The translations under genes and the position numbers were made by a program. From CAVZXS01 sp963779325 (lineage in GTDB: Bacteria; Bacteroidota; Bacteroidia; Chitinophagales; Chitinophagaceae), in contig CAVZXS010000025.1 in NCBI GenBank assembly GCA_963779325.1, positions 434,001 to 498,000 on the forward strand: a stretch of DNA of 64,000 nucleotides, written 5' to 3'. The notes beneath the pieces are model-generated. The model saw nothing but the letters and a program-made list of their open reading frames with translations, ran no database searches and was not told the origin of the DNA. Below are positions 46,516 through 56,636 of the stretch, one piece after another. The stretch's first letter is position 1; every line of letters begins with the position of its first letter.

Positions 46516-47982
46516 ATGATACTGCGCTACCAAACGTATGCCATCACAATTACCGTACTCACGGTATTGCTGTTCTGCACCTTGCAGGGCATAGCGCAGG
46601 ACAGCACTAGCACATCAGTGGCAGACACACTCATAAATCTCCCCATAAAATATTTTAATCAAATAGACAGTAAGATAGATAAGTACAGCAGCCGAATAAT
46701 CAGTAAAACAGAAAAGACACTAACAAAACTGAGCAGGTGGGAAAATAAAATAAAAACGCTGTTACAAAAAGTAAACCCCGAAGTCGCTGAAAGGTTATTC
46801 GGAAATAATCAAACGACCTTCAGCACTTTATTGCAAAAAATACAGGAAGGGAAAACGTTAGCCGAAAATTATCAAATAAAATATGATGAGTACCGCGATA
46901 AACTGCGCAGCAGTGTAAGCTACTTGCAACAACAAAAGGATGCGCTTAAAACTAAAGTGCTAACCCCCTTAAATATTGCAGACCAAAAGTTAACCTCACT
47001 GGAAGACAATATAAAAAACAGCGAAGCACTGCAACAATTTATAAAAGAACGCAAAAGACAATTAATAGATCAATCGATACAATACATCGGTAGAAGCAAA
47101 TACCTCACTAAAATATCGAAGGAATCCTACTACTACGTCGAGACACTGAGAAATTACTGGGAGCTATTCACCGACCAAAAGAAAGCAGAGCAAGTAGCTT
47201 TGACCCTTTTAAACAAAATACCCGCTTTCACAAAATTTATAGAACAAAATTCAATGTTAGCAAAACTGTTCGGATCACCGAATGCTCCGGCCTCTACGGC
47301 AAACCTTGCGGGCTTGCAAACAAGAGCAAGTGTAAATGCACTAATACAAAATCAAATAGCAGCCGGCGGCCCCAATGCTCAACAGGTGATGCAGCAGAAT
47401 TTTCAACAAGCGCAAAATGAATTAAGTAAACTGAAAGATAAAATATTAAAAGCCGGCGGCAGCAGCGGCGATATGGAGATACCTGATTTTATACCGCAAG
47501 AGAATAAAACAAAAACGCTGAGGCAAAGATTGGAGCTTGGTACTAATCTGCAAACACAAAAAGCAACTATTTTTTTCCCCAATCGCACCGACGTCGGATT
47601 GAGCTTAGGTTACCGGCTCTCCAATAAAAGCATTATTGGCATCGGTGGAAGTTTCAGTCTCGGGCTTGGCCAAGGCTGGAATAATATCCGCATCAGCAAC
47701 CAAGGATTTGGTGCAAGAACTTTTTTAGATTGGAAACTTAAGGGATCCTTTTCATTAAGCGGTGGATACGAGCAGAATCATAAAACCGCAATAAGAAACA
47801 TTACACAATTACAAGATCAATCGGAGTGGCAACAAAGTGGATTGATAGGTATCAGTAAAACGATTTCTGTAAAGAGCAAACTCTTTAAAAAAACAAGTGT
47901 AAAACTTTTATGGGATTTCCTTTCGAGCCGACAAATCCCGAGAAGTCAACCGATAATTTTTAGAGTTGGATATGGTTTTTAA
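46516..47982 (+). CDS. Exported coiled-coil protein with C-terminal outer-membrane barrel-like domain
   Basis: 488-aa protein of no family I can name. It has a signal peptide (about residues 1-28, ending GIAQ), a long helical coiled-coil region (about 35-250; LTKLSRWENKIKTLLQK onward), a Gln/Ala-rich linker (about 270-315), then a C-terminal domain of alternating strands (VGLSLGYRLSNKSIIGIGGS, GSFSLSGGYEQ, FRVGYGF). The protein ends in Phe after an alternating aromatic strand, the usual signal for beta-barrel insertion. It is the first gene of the RHS locus, 77 nt upstream of the YD-repeat protein. An anchor or export role for the YD proteins is inference. Confidence 0.82.
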   Translation: MILRYQTYAITITVLTVLLFCTLQGIAQDSTSTSVADTLINLPIKYFNQIDSKIDKYSSRIISKTEKTLTKLSRWENKIKTLLQKVNPEVAERLFGNNQTTFSTLLQKIQEGKTLAENYQIKYDEYRDKLRSSVSYLQQQKDALKTKVLTPLNIADQKLTSLEDNIKNSEALQQFIKERKRQLIDQSIQYIGRSKYLTKISKESYYYVETLRNYWELFTDQKKAEQVALTLLNKIPAFTKFIEQNSMLAKLFGSPNAPASTANLAGLQTRASVNALIQNQIAAGGPNAQQVMQQNFQQAQNELSKLKDKILKAGGSSGDMEIPDFIPQENKTKTLRQRLELGTNLQTQKATIFFPNRTDVGLSLGYRLSNKSIIGIGGSFSLGLGQGWNNIRISNQGFGARTFLDWKLKGSFSLSGGYEQNHKTAIRNITQLQDQSEWQQSGLIGISKTISVKSKLFKKTSVKLLWDFLSSRQIPRSQPIIFRVGYGF

Positions 47983-48059
47983 AAAAGTATTGGTGAGATT
48001 AAATATTTGATTAATCACAGTAAAGAAATTAAACATACATAATAAATAGTCTTGAAAAT

Positions 48060-51000
48060 ATGAAGCAACTCATTATACTCGGAGCCTTAGTAATATTGCT
48101 GGTTAATGCAGCTAACGCACAAAACCCGCCTCCGCCCGATCCTAAATTACCTGTTATTTTACCACCCTCGCCGGAAGCAGCTTCTATTACCAAGGGCGGT
48201 GACCTGAATGTAGGACTGTACAATGGAGCGGCTCAGGCAGCTATCCCGATTTATGAAATCAAATTGAAAGATTTTACATTGCCCATTTCGTTAAACTACG
48301 GAAGCAACGGAACTAAAGTAGATGAAATACCTTCAAGAGTGGGGATGAACTGGTCTTTAAATGCCGGAGGTGTAATCACCCGTTCTGTAAACGGAAGACC
48401 CGATGATCTTTCAACACGCCGTCCGCCACCTGCATATTTAGGTTCTGATTTCACTTCACTTAATTATTATTATGATGTTACTGTTGAAACAAATAATTAT
48501 GATTCAGAACCCGACGAGTTTCATATCAGCGGCCCCGGATTATCGGGCAAGTTTATTTTGGATAATACGAATCAACCGATACTGATCCCTCACGGTAATT
48601 TAAAAATACAAATGAACGGGCTGAACCCGTTTAATGAAATCATAGTAACCAATACAGAAGGAGTTAAGTTCAGGTTTGGCGGGATTGCGACAGAAGTAAC
48701 AACCAATCATACTGTCGGGGGAAAACTTCAAGCTCTTACAAGTATCAGTACCGGTTTTTTTCTCAATCGTATTGAGCTTTTAAACGGAGACTTTATCCAG
48801 TTTAATTATTCTGTTATTTCAACTAAGCAATATACAGGTGTTACGCAATCTGTTCGGTATGGCCGCCAGCCAACTACTGAACCAACCTGCGGAAATATTC
48901 CTTGTGATATAGGATTCTTAAATTATAACGAATCAGCTTCTTCAACTACTTATAACAGCCTTTTGCTGAATAGTATCTCCGCATCAAACGGTACAACTGT
49001 AAATTTCACGTATGAAAACCGTCCTGACAATGGTGGTGATAAACGTCTGACGACGATTACAGTTTCGGGAAGCAGCGTAATTAAAAATTATAAACTTGCT
49101 TACGAGGATCAAACGATTTGGAGCAATTACACTTCAAACAATTTTGGTTCTTATAACAAACGCTTCTTCTTAAAAGAACTTAAAACTATATTGCCGCAAA
49201 CTAATGGCGTAGTTGATACCTTACGACATAAACTGGAATATATTGATATAAGCGGTCTCCCTCAACGCTTATCTACTGCGCAAGATAATTTCGGTTATTT
49301 TAACGGTAAAGGCGGAAGCTATATGCTTCCGGCGGGTTACGGCGATTTTGGTTCCTATGGTGTTGCGGACCGAAGTCCTGATGGAAACTATGCGATGAAA
49401 GGAATGCTGCAAAAAATTACCTTCCCGACAGGTGGTTATCAATTATTCGAATACGAACCCAATAATACATTTACAAGTGGCCTCTCTCCCGCCAACAATA
49501 CAGTCGTAAGTGTATACGGGCAAGGGTCGGGTGCTACAGGGATTAATGTATTTACCAATTCAACCATAGCGCCGGTACGTGATCAAACAGCAAAACTAAA
49601 TATTAGTGCTACGATTAGTCCGAGTTGTGTCAGTTGCCAGGCACCTGAAATAGGAGTTGATAATTTCGTAGAAGTAAAAATATTTAACCTGACTACAAGC
49701 ACCACTACCGCCATTCTTTACAGGAGGTTCCAGGATTTTATAAGTGAAACACGTACATTAAACCTGTTAGCTAATAATACTTATAAGATTGAACTGAAAG
49801 TACGGGGTGATTATTGTTACGGGAATGTGGAGTTTACATACGATCCGTTAACTGCTCCTGTGTATGTACCTGTATATAAACAGGAGTCGGGGATAAGGGT
49901 AAAGAATATAAAAAATTATGATCATATAACCAATAAATTTAATAACAGGTATTTCCGCTACAGTTTCCTGAATAATTTAAGCGGGAGCTCAGGAATACCC
50001 ATAACAGCCTTTAAGTATATTGCAAAAGGATATAATAAAATTGAATGCGGTATACAGAACACCTATGCTGTTTGCCCGAGCGAGATATTAAGCTCGAACT
50101 CTAATGCCCAGCAATATTTGTACGATAACAGTCCCTTTGTATATGAAGCTGTTTTGGAAAGTGATGACCCGAACTTTGCAAATGGCGTTGCTGAACATAT
50201 ATATGAAGCCACGAGTTTTACCTGGGGACAGCAGATTTTAGGAAATGAAGGACTGGGTTATTTTCCTGCAAATACAAATACCTATTATAACGGCTTTGAA
50301 AAAGCAACGAGGTATTACAACCAGTCATTAACCCTGAAAAAAGAAGCAAATAATTATTATCATGTAGATCAGGCAGTCAATAAAGAGTTGCGAAGTGTTA
50401 TTGTTCGAAAAAAATATGATATGCTTCCTCCGACTGTGCCGATAAGTAGTGATGAAATAGATCCTTATGATGTAACCTATTACCTGTACCAGTCAAACTG
50501 GATTCAGCAGGATTCAACGGTTACAAAAGAATATGATGAAAATGGCAGAGTGCAGTATTCTAAAGCAGCATATTATTATGGTACACCGGCAAATATTGCT
50601 GCGGCTCGTGTAGAAAATATAAACAGTAAAGGAGAGTTGCTGAAAGTAGAAAACAAATTTGTAACTGATTTTCCTGCTGCTTTGCCGTACAGCAGAATGA
50701 TTAGCTTCAATATGATCAGCCCTGTGGTAGAAAGTAAGACTTATAATAACAGTAATCTAACATATACCACCAACAATATTTATTACGATTTTAGTATCAA
50801 TCAAAATGCCGGAACACCGGTAATTATTAAACCCAAAACGGTACAGGTACAAAAAGGAGCAACCGGTCCCTTGGAGAGCAGGCTTCAATTTTACAGTTAC
50901 GATGACAAGGGAAACCCGGTAGAGTTAGCCAAAGAAAAAGATACCAAGGTATTTTATATATGGGATTACAATAAAGAATACCCGGTAGCGGAAATTAAAA

Positions 51001-51782
51001 ACTCAGATGCCGGCTCGGCTGCCTACACTTCTTTCGAATCGGATGGTAAGGGTAACTGGTCTTTTACAGGTACGCCTGTTTCTGATGCCACTGCGCCAAC
51101 CGGCAAAAAAGTATATGATCCCGCACTTGGGCCTATCACAAAATCAATCAGTACCGCCGGTAACTATATCGTTACTTATTGGAGTAAGAACGGAGCAAAA
51201 AGTGTAAACGGCAGCAGCAGTGCTGCGGCACGTAATATAAGCGGATGGGTTTACTATGAACATAAATTGACATTAGCGGCGGGGGCAACTGTAACAGTCT
51301 CCGGTTCAGGAGTAATTGATGAACTGAGACTCTATCCTGAGAAAGCATTGATGACGACAATGACCTATGAACCTTTAATTGGCATTACGTCTCAATGTGA
51401 TCCTAATAACCGTATGAGTTATTATGAATATGATCCTTTCAACAGGTTAATTGTAATTCGCGACCATGATAAGAATATTATTAAAAAAATCTGCTACAAC
51501 TACGCCGGTCACCCGGAAACCTGTACCACCACGCCACCGCCACCACCACCGCCTGTTTGCGATGCTTCTACCTGTGTTGGTGATGATCGAAAATGTGTAA
51601 ATGGTAATTGTGAAATTGGAACGCTGGGCGTGGTGTCGGCTGTATGGAAGAAAGTATTAGTTGACGGAGTACTTGTATTTAAATGGGTTTGCACTTATCG
51701 CTATTGCTTTAGTAACGGCACACAGAGTACTTATTCCGTAGTAGATAATAGTGATAATCCTTGCCCGGTAACTTGTTTTTAA
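48060..51782 (+). CDS. Large exported YD-repeat (RHS-like) protein with Cys-rich tail
   Basis: 1240-aa protein with a signal peptide (MKQLIILGALVILLVNAANA, then QNPPPPDPKLP). The N-terminal part has the SITKGGDLNVGLYNGAAQAA and LNYGSNGTKVDEIPSRVGMN segments typical of Bacteroidota YD-repeat proteins. The middle is long and beta-rich. YD-like repeats appear late (YDENGRV, YEYDPFNRLI, YSYDDKGNPVELA). There is no RHS core motif (no DPxG/PYVYALNNP). Instead it ends in a poly-Pro hinge (about residues 1157-1165) and a 75-residue tail with about ten Cys. It is followed 19 nt later by the GPx-like gene. Probably surface-exposed; function unknown. Confidence 0.85.
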   Translation: MKQLIILGALVILLVNAANAQNPPPPDPKLPVILPPSPEAASITKGGDLNVGLYNGAAQAAIPIYEIKLKDFTLPISLNYGSNGTKVDEIPSRVGMNWSLNAGGVITRSVNGRPDDLSTRRPPPAYLGSDFTSLNYYYDVTVETNNYDSEPDEFHISGPGLSGKFILDNTNQPILIPHGNLKIQMNGLNPFNEIIVTNTEGVKFRFGGIATEVTTNHTVGGKLQALTSISTGFFLNRIELLNGDFIQFNYSVISTKQYTGVTQSVRYGRQPTTEPTCGNIPCDIGFLNYNESASSTTYNSLLLNSISASNGTTVNFTYENRPDNGGDKRLTTITVSGSSVIKNYKLAYEDQTIWSNYTSNNFGSYNKRFFLKELKTILPQTNGVVDTLRHKLEYIDISGLPQRLSTAQDNFGYFNGKGGSYMLPAGYGDFGSYGVADRSPDGNYAMKGMLQKITFPTGGYQLFEYEPNNTFTSGLSPANNTVVSVYGQGSGATGINVFTNSTIAPVRDQTAKLNISATISPSCVSCQAPEIGVDNFVEVKIFNLTTSTTTAILYRRFQDFISETRTLNLLANNTYKIELKVRGDYCYGNVEFTYDPLTAPVYVPVYKQESGIRVKNIKNYDHITNKFNNRYFRYSFLNNLSGSSGIPITAFKYIAKGYNKIECGIQNTYAVCPSEILSSNSNAQQYLYDNSPFVYEAVLESDDPNFANGVAEHIYEATSFTWGQQILGNEGLGYFPANTNTYYNGFEKATRYYNQSLTLKKEANNYYHVDQAVNKELRSVIVRKKYDMLPPTVPISSDEIDPYDVTYYLYQSNWIQQDSTVTKEYDENGRVQYSKAAYYYGTPANIAAARVENINSKGELLKVENKFVTDFPAALPYSRMISFNMISPVVESKTYNNSNLTYTTNNIYYDFSINQNAGTPVIIKPKTVQVQKGATGPLESRLQFYSYDDKGNPVELAKEKDTKVFYIWDYNKEYPVAEIKNSDAGSAAYTSFESDGKGNWSFTGTPVSDATAPTGKKVYDPALGPITKSISTAGNYIVTYWSKNGAKSVNGSSSAAARNISGWVYYEHKLTLAAGATVTVSGSGVIDELRLYPEKALMTTMTYEPLIGITSQCDPNNRMSYYEYDPFNRLIVIRDHDKNIIKKICYNYAGHPETCTTTPPPPPPPVCDASTCVGDDRKCVNGNCEIGTLGVVSAVWKKVLVDGVLVFKWVCTYRYCFSNGTQSTYSVVDNSDNPCPVTCF

Positions 51783-51801
51783 AACTAAAAAATCTTTTTA
51801 T

Positions 51802-52314
51802 ATGTATACTTTTTTTATCGCCGTTGTTTCTTTTTTTGTAACAAGCATATACAGTCTTGAGTTTACCGATATAACCGGTAATACGGTCAGTATGGGTGCT
51901 TATCAGAATAAGAAAATACTATTGGTAAATATTGCTACCGTCGGGCCGCGTACACAGCAACTTGCGGGCTTACAACAATTGCAACAACAGTACGGCGACA
52001 GTTTAATAATTATTGCTTTTCCTTCCAACAGTTTCGGGCACGAACCAAAATCAAATTCAGAAATAAAGCAATTCTGTCAGAATAACTACGCCTCTACTTT
52101 CCGGATTGCGCAAAAGAAACCCGTAACGGGCAATAATGCACAGTCCGTATATAAATGGCTGGCTGATAAAAACGAAAACAAAGCAATGACAGGTATAGTA
52201 AACGGCGATTTTACAAAATTTCTGATTGATAAAGACGGATCGCTTATCGGTGTGTTTTCACCGGCTGTAGAACCGATGGATATGCTGATACAAAATGCCA
52301 TAACAGGTAACTAA
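51802..52314 (+). CDS. Glutathione-peroxidase-fold protein lacking the catalytic tetrad
   Basis: 170-aa exported protein with a GPx scaffold: VNIATVGPRTQQLAGLQQL, IIIAFPSNSFG, SNSEIKQFCQNNYASTFRI, NAQSVYKWL and GDFTKFLIDKDG. In active GPx/BtuE proteins the equivalents are NVASKCG, FPCNQF or FPSNQF, and WNF. Here the peroxidatic Cys is Gly48, the Gln is Ser77, the Trp is Gly135 and the Asn is Asp136, so the complete tetrad is gone while the fold and Cys92 remain. An N-terminal hydrophobic segment (residues 2-18) suggests export. It sits between the two YD/RHS genes (19 and 35 nt away), so it is probably part of that system as a binding or folding factor (inference). Confidence 0.85.
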   Translation: MYTFFIAVVSFFVTSIYSLEFTDITGNTVSMGAYQNKKILLVNIATVGPRTQQLAGLQQLQQQYGDSLIIIAFPSNSFGHEPKSNSEIKQFCQNNYASTFRIAQKKPVTGNNAQSVYKWLADKNENKAMTGIVNGDFTKFLIDKDGSLIGVFSPAVEPMDMLIQNAITGN

Positions 52315-52349
52315 GAAATATCTAATTAAAAATCCACAATCAACAGGAT

Positions 52350-55300
52350 ATGATAAAGAGGTTATATAAAATTACAGCAGCAATTGTTTTTGCATGTACC
52401 GCCTTATATGCGCAGGCGCAGCCAAGACCTGTACCTGCTGCGTATACAAACGGTGTACAAAAAAGTTATTTACGAACATGGGATGTAACAAAACCGGGTT
52501 TAGATGCCAACAGTATACCTGCCCAACTGACTAAAGATGCAAAACAAACCACGCAGTATGTTGACGGGCTGGGCAGGCCTTTGCAAATTGTAGCAAAAGA
52601 AGGCTCGCTTGAAACTGCTTCCGGAGCAAAGAGCGATGTAGTGAGTGCCGTTGAGTACGATGATTTTGGAAGAGAGCAATTTAAATATTTACCATTTGTT
52701 TCCAATACGGCCGATGGTTTATTTAAGTCCGATCCTTTTCAACAACAGGCCACATTCATGGCCGCACAATACGGCACGCAGGCTGAAACTTTTTTCTACG
52801 GCCAAACAAAATTTGAAACCGCGCCGCTTGGGAGGTCAGATAAAACACTGGCACCCGGTAATAGCTGGATAGGAAGCAACAGAGGCGCTGCAATGAAATA
52901 TTGGTTAAACACTTTGGCAGATGATGTAAAAAAATGGACCGTTACCGATGTACTGAACACTTGGGGTACTTATAGTGTGACGGGAGTTTACCCTAACGGT
53001 GAATTAACTAAAAATGTGACGATAGATGAACACGGTAAACAGGTGATAGAATTTAAAGACAGCGAGGGAAAAGTAATATTGAAAAAAGTACAACTGATTG
53101 CTGCAGCCGATGCAGGTGCCGGCAGGGACTATACCGGCTGGCTTTCTACATATTATATATATGATGTTTTCGGTAATTTAAGATGCGTTATTCAGCCTCG
53201 GGGAGTAGAGCTTTTATCTCAAAATGGTTGGGTGATTGATTACACCCCTTCAGGGTTGGGGGCCGAACAGTGTTTCCGCTACGAATACGACGAAAGAAAC
53301 AGGATGGTAATGAAAAAAGTACCCGGTGCCGGCGAAGTATGGATGGTTTACGATGAAAGAGACAGGATGGTAATGACACAAGATGCTAATTTACGTGCAC
53401 AAAGCAAATGGATGTACACTACCTATGATGTGCTGAACAGACCCGAAGCAACAGGTCTTTGGACCAACAGTAACGATAGAGTTTATCATAAAGGATTTGC
53501 ATCAGTCAGTTCAGCTTATCCCAATTTATCCGGGCAAACCATTGAAGAACTTACCCGCACATTTTACGATGATTATAATTGGCGTGCTGCATGGGGAAAC
53601 CCTTTGTCGGCTGCTTATGATATAAGTTACGATACATATTTTCAAACTGCTTCCAATACTGCATGGCCTTATGCACAAGCCAATGCACAAACAGCACAGC
53701 TAAAAGGAATGCCCACGGGAACAAGAATAAAAGTACTCCCCCCTTCGGGGGGCGGGGGGGCCTATTTATTCACCATACCTTTTTATGATGAGAAAGGAAG
53801 AGTAATACAAACACAGTCGCAAAATATAACCGGCGGTACCGATATTACCACAACACAATATACATGGGCAGGACAGCCATTGGTAACGATACAAAAACAA
53901 GACAAACAGGGAATCGGCGCACAAGCCACCATCTTTGTATCGCAGATGACCTATGACGATTTGGGCCGATTGGTAAAAACGGAAAAGAAACAAAGCAATA
54001 CATTGGTAGCCGCCAATGCCATGAGCAGCTATAAAAGCATTGCAGAAAATGAATACGATAAATTAGGACAGTTAAAGAAAAAGAAATTGGCTCCTGCATT
54101 TAACAGCGGTGCAGGATTAGAGACAGCCAATTATGAATATAATATTCGCGGCTGGATGCTGGGTGTAAACCGTGATTATACAAAAGATTTGAACAGTACC
54201 AATTATTTTGGATTTGATTTAGGCTATGATAAAGCCAATAACAATATCATCGGCGGGCAAACTTATACTGCTCCGCAGTACAATGGTAATATAGAAGGCA
54301 TGGTATGGAAAAGCAAAGGCGATGGTGAGAAAAGAAAATATGATTTTAGTTATGATGCCGCTAACCGATTGATGAAAGCTGACTTTACACAATACACCGG
54401 CGGTACATTTAACCAAACGGCCGGCGTAAATTATAACATGAAAATGGGTGATGGCAGTAATCCCTTATCTGCTTACGATGCCAACGGAAATATTTTACAA
54501 ATGCAGCAATGGGGGTTGAAATTAAATGCATCGCAACAGATAGATAATCTCAGTTACCTGTACCAGACAAACAGTAACAAATTGGTAAGAGTAACTGATA
54601 CCAACAATGACCCCGCTACTAAGTTGGGAGATTTTAAAGACGGTGCCAACGTAGCTACGGATGATTATAGCTATGATGTAAACGGTAACCTAAACTTAGA
54701 TAATAATAAAGCCATCAGCAGTATTACATACAATCACCTGAATCTTCCATCTGTAATAACAGTTACGGGAAAAGGAACCATTGCCTATACTTACGATGCC
54801 GCAGGCAATAAAATAAAAAAAGTAACAACCGAGGGAGTTAAGGTCACTACTACACTCTACTTAGGCGGAGCAGTATATCAAAACGATACGCTGCAATTTA
54901 TAGCCCATGAAGAAGGCAGAATAAGATTTAAACCCATAGCGGGTGCGGTACCTGCAAGCTTGCAATATGATTACATGCTCAAAGACCATTTAGGTAATGT
55001 AAGAATGGTTTTAACCGATGAAGTGCAACAGGATATTTATCCTGCTGCCACATTAGAGAATGTAACCTTTAACGGCGCTACGGCTATAACAACAGAGAGC
55101 CAGTTTTACAACATTAATACGGCTAATGTAGCGAACCAATCAGCCGCAATAGGGATACCGGTATACCAAAACAATAACGGAATAACCAATAATAACCCTT
55201 ACAGCAATACAGCCGCCAACAGTGCAAGGCTGTACCAATTAAACGCTACTACCAATACTGTACCCAACAAAACAGGATTAGGCATAGTACTGAAAGTAAT

Positions 55301-56633
55301 GGCAGGAGATAACTTGACTATTTTCGGCAAGAGTTATCATAAGAAACCTGCTGCGGGATACACCTTAGCGGCCAATCCTTTGGCAGTGTTAGATGTAATT
55401 AATTTATTTGCGGGCACATCACTTGTAAGCAGCAAAGGAATAACGGGAACACAAATAAGTACACAGCCGGGTTTTCCTGCAAGTGTGACATGGCTGTTAA
55501 ACAACCAACCCGCACAAACTACAAGCACACTCCGTGCATCTATTAACTGGATTATACTTGATGAACAGTTTAAATGGGTAAGCGGCGGTTTTGATATGGT
55601 AAATACCGCAGTGAATACAACAGGAACTTATAAAAATCATACACCGGCTGCAATAAGCATTCCGAAAAATGGTTATATTTATGTGTATTGCAGTAATGAA
55701 AGCCAGTACAATGTGTTCTTTGATAATTTACAAGTAGTGCATAACAGGGGACCGATATTGGAAGAGACGCATTATTATCCGTTCGGCTTGACGATTGCGG
55801 GGATAAGTTCTAAGGCGGCGGGTAAGTTAGAAAATAAGTATAAGTTTAATGGCAAAGAGTTACAGAGTAATGAGTTCAGCGACGGTAGTGGACTTGAATG
55901 GTTAGATTACGGTGCAAGGATGTATGATAATCAAATAGGACGTTGGATGACGATAGATCCGAAAGCTGATCAGTATCTTGAGACCGGCCCTTATGTTTAT
56001 GCACTTAATAACCCCGTAAATTTAGTCGATTTAGATGGTAGAGAGCCTAGTAAACCAAATCCTCCAAGTGTCAAAGAGATTTTAAGTCAAATTAAAAATG
56101 TTTATAAAGACTGGAGTGCGAAAGTAAAATTTGCGAATAACCTACTTATAGCTGGAGAAAGTTATTATAGAGTTCGAGCAATTAAAAAACACGAAGAAGC
56201 TCAAAAAATTACTGATAGAATGTTTCCAAATGCGAGGAATGATGCTTTCGGAGGTGGGGGGGCAGGAGCTGAATACAAACTTAATCCAGGAGTGAAGGAG
56301 CCAATTGTAACAATTGAAAGGGAAAGGGAAAAAACTCCTTTGGAAAAGAAGAGAGATAAAGCTGTGGAAGATGCTCGGAAATCCGAGGAGACTGCAAATG
56401 CTCTCGCAGGGGCGAGGGAATTATTAGGAAATTTAACAATTGACGGCTTTGTAAAATCACAAGGTAAAGACTTTGCAATTAGCGTGGCAACAGAGGTTAG
56501 AGAGCGCTATGACAAAGCATCAGAAGAGGGCAAAAAGAATTTTAAGGTAGCTGACGAAACAAAAAAAGTAATAGTAGAGAGAGTTAATAAAGTGGTCGAA
56601 AAAATTAACCAAATCTTGGAAAAAAATAAATAA
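52350..56633 (+). CDS. RHS repeat protein with variable C-terminal tail (candidate toxin)
   Basis: 1427-aa exported protein. Signal peptide about 1-24 (ending YAQAQP), an N-terminal module typical of Bacteroidota RHS proteins (QYVDGLGRPLQIVAKEGS), many YD repeats (YDERNRMVMKKV, YDERDRMVMTQD, YSYDVNGNLN, YTYDAAGNKI), then the RHS-associated core from about residue 1140: HYYPFGLTIAG, KYKFNGKELQ, LEWLDYGARMYDNQIGRWM, PYVYALNNPVNLVDLDGRE. After DGRE (about residue 1231) a 195-aa charged helical tail begins with no motif I recognise. In polymorphic RHS toxins that tail is the effector. A G-rich palindromic repeat is inserted in frame at about residue 463-470. A TPM-domain lipoprotein gene starts 3 nt after the stop. 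Confidence 0.9.
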   Translation: MIKRLYKITAAIVFACTALYAQAQPRPVPAAYTNGVQKSYLRTWDVTKPGLDANSIPAQLTKDAKQTTQYVDGLGRPLQIVAKEGSLETASGAKSDVVSAVEYDDFGREQFKYLPFVSNTADGLFKSDPFQQQATFMAAQYGTQAETFFYGQTKFETAPLGRSDKTLAPGNSWIGSNRGAAMKYWLNTLADDVKKWTVTDVLNTWGTYSVTGVYPNGELTKNVTIDEHGKQVIEFKDSEGKVILKKVQLIAAADAGAGRDYTGWLSTYYIYDVFGNLRCVIQPRGVELLSQNGWVIDYTPSGLGAEQCFRYEYDERNRMVMKKVPGAGEVWMVYDERDRMVMTQDANLRAQSKWMYTTYDVLNRPEATGLWTNSNDRVYHKGFASVSSAYPNLSGQTIEELTRTFYDDYNWRAAWGNPLSAAYDISYDTYFQTASNTAWPYAQANAQTAQLKGMPTGTRIKVLPPSGGGGAYLFTIPFYDEKGRVIQTQSQNITGGTDITTTQYTWAGQPLVTIQKQDKQGIGAQATIFVSQMTYDDLGRLVKTEKKQSNTLVAANAMSSYKSIAENEYDKLGQLKKKKLAPAFNSGAGLETANYEYNIRGWMLGVNRDYTKDLNSTNYFGFDLGYDKANNNIIGGQTYTAPQYNGNIEGMVWKSKGDGEKRKYDFSYDAANRLMKADFTQYTGGTFNQTAGVNYNMKMGDGSNPLSAYDANGNILQMQQWGLKLNASQQIDNLSYLYQTNSNKLVRVTDTNNDPATKLGDFKDGANVATDDYSYDVNGNLNLDNNKAISSITYNHLNLPSVITVTGKGTIAYTYDAAGNKIKKVTTEGVKVTTTLYLGGAVYQNDTLQFIAHEEGRIRFKPIAGAVPASLQYDYMLKDHLGNVRMVLTDEVQQDIYPAATLENVTFNGATAITTESQFYNINTANVANQSAAIGIPVYQNNNGITNNNPYSNTAANSARLYQLNATTNTVPNKTGLGIVLKVMAGDNLTIFGKSYHKKPAAGYTLAANPLAVLDVINLFAGTSLVSSKGITGTQISTQPGFPASVTWLLNNQPAQTTSTLRASINWIILDEQFKWVSGGFDMVNTAVNTTGTYKNHTPAAISIPKNGYIYVYCSNESQYNVFFDNLQVVHNRGPILEETHYYPFGLTIAGISSKAAGKLENKYKFNGKELQSNEFSDGSGLEWLDYGARMYDNQIGRWMTIDPKADQYLETGPYVYALNNPVNLVDLDGREPSKPNPPSVKEILSQIKNVYKDWSAKVKFANNLLIAGESYYRVRAIKKHEEAQKITDRMFPNARNDAFGGGGAGAEYKLNPGVKEPIVTIEREREKTPLEKKRDKAVEDARKSEETANALAGARELLGNLTIDGFVKSQGKDFAISVATEVRERYDKASEEGKKNFKVADETKKVIVERVNKVVEKINQILEKNK
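53738..53760. repeat. G-rich palindromic repeat embedded in the RHS coding sequence
   Basis: CCCCCC-TT-CGGGGGG followed by CGGGGGGG, encoding PPSGGGGA between KVL and YLFTIPFYD. It matches the build of the intergenic blocks at 4132, 18391 and 46257 and keeps the reading frame. Confidence 0.6.
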
Positions 56634-56636
56634 TCT

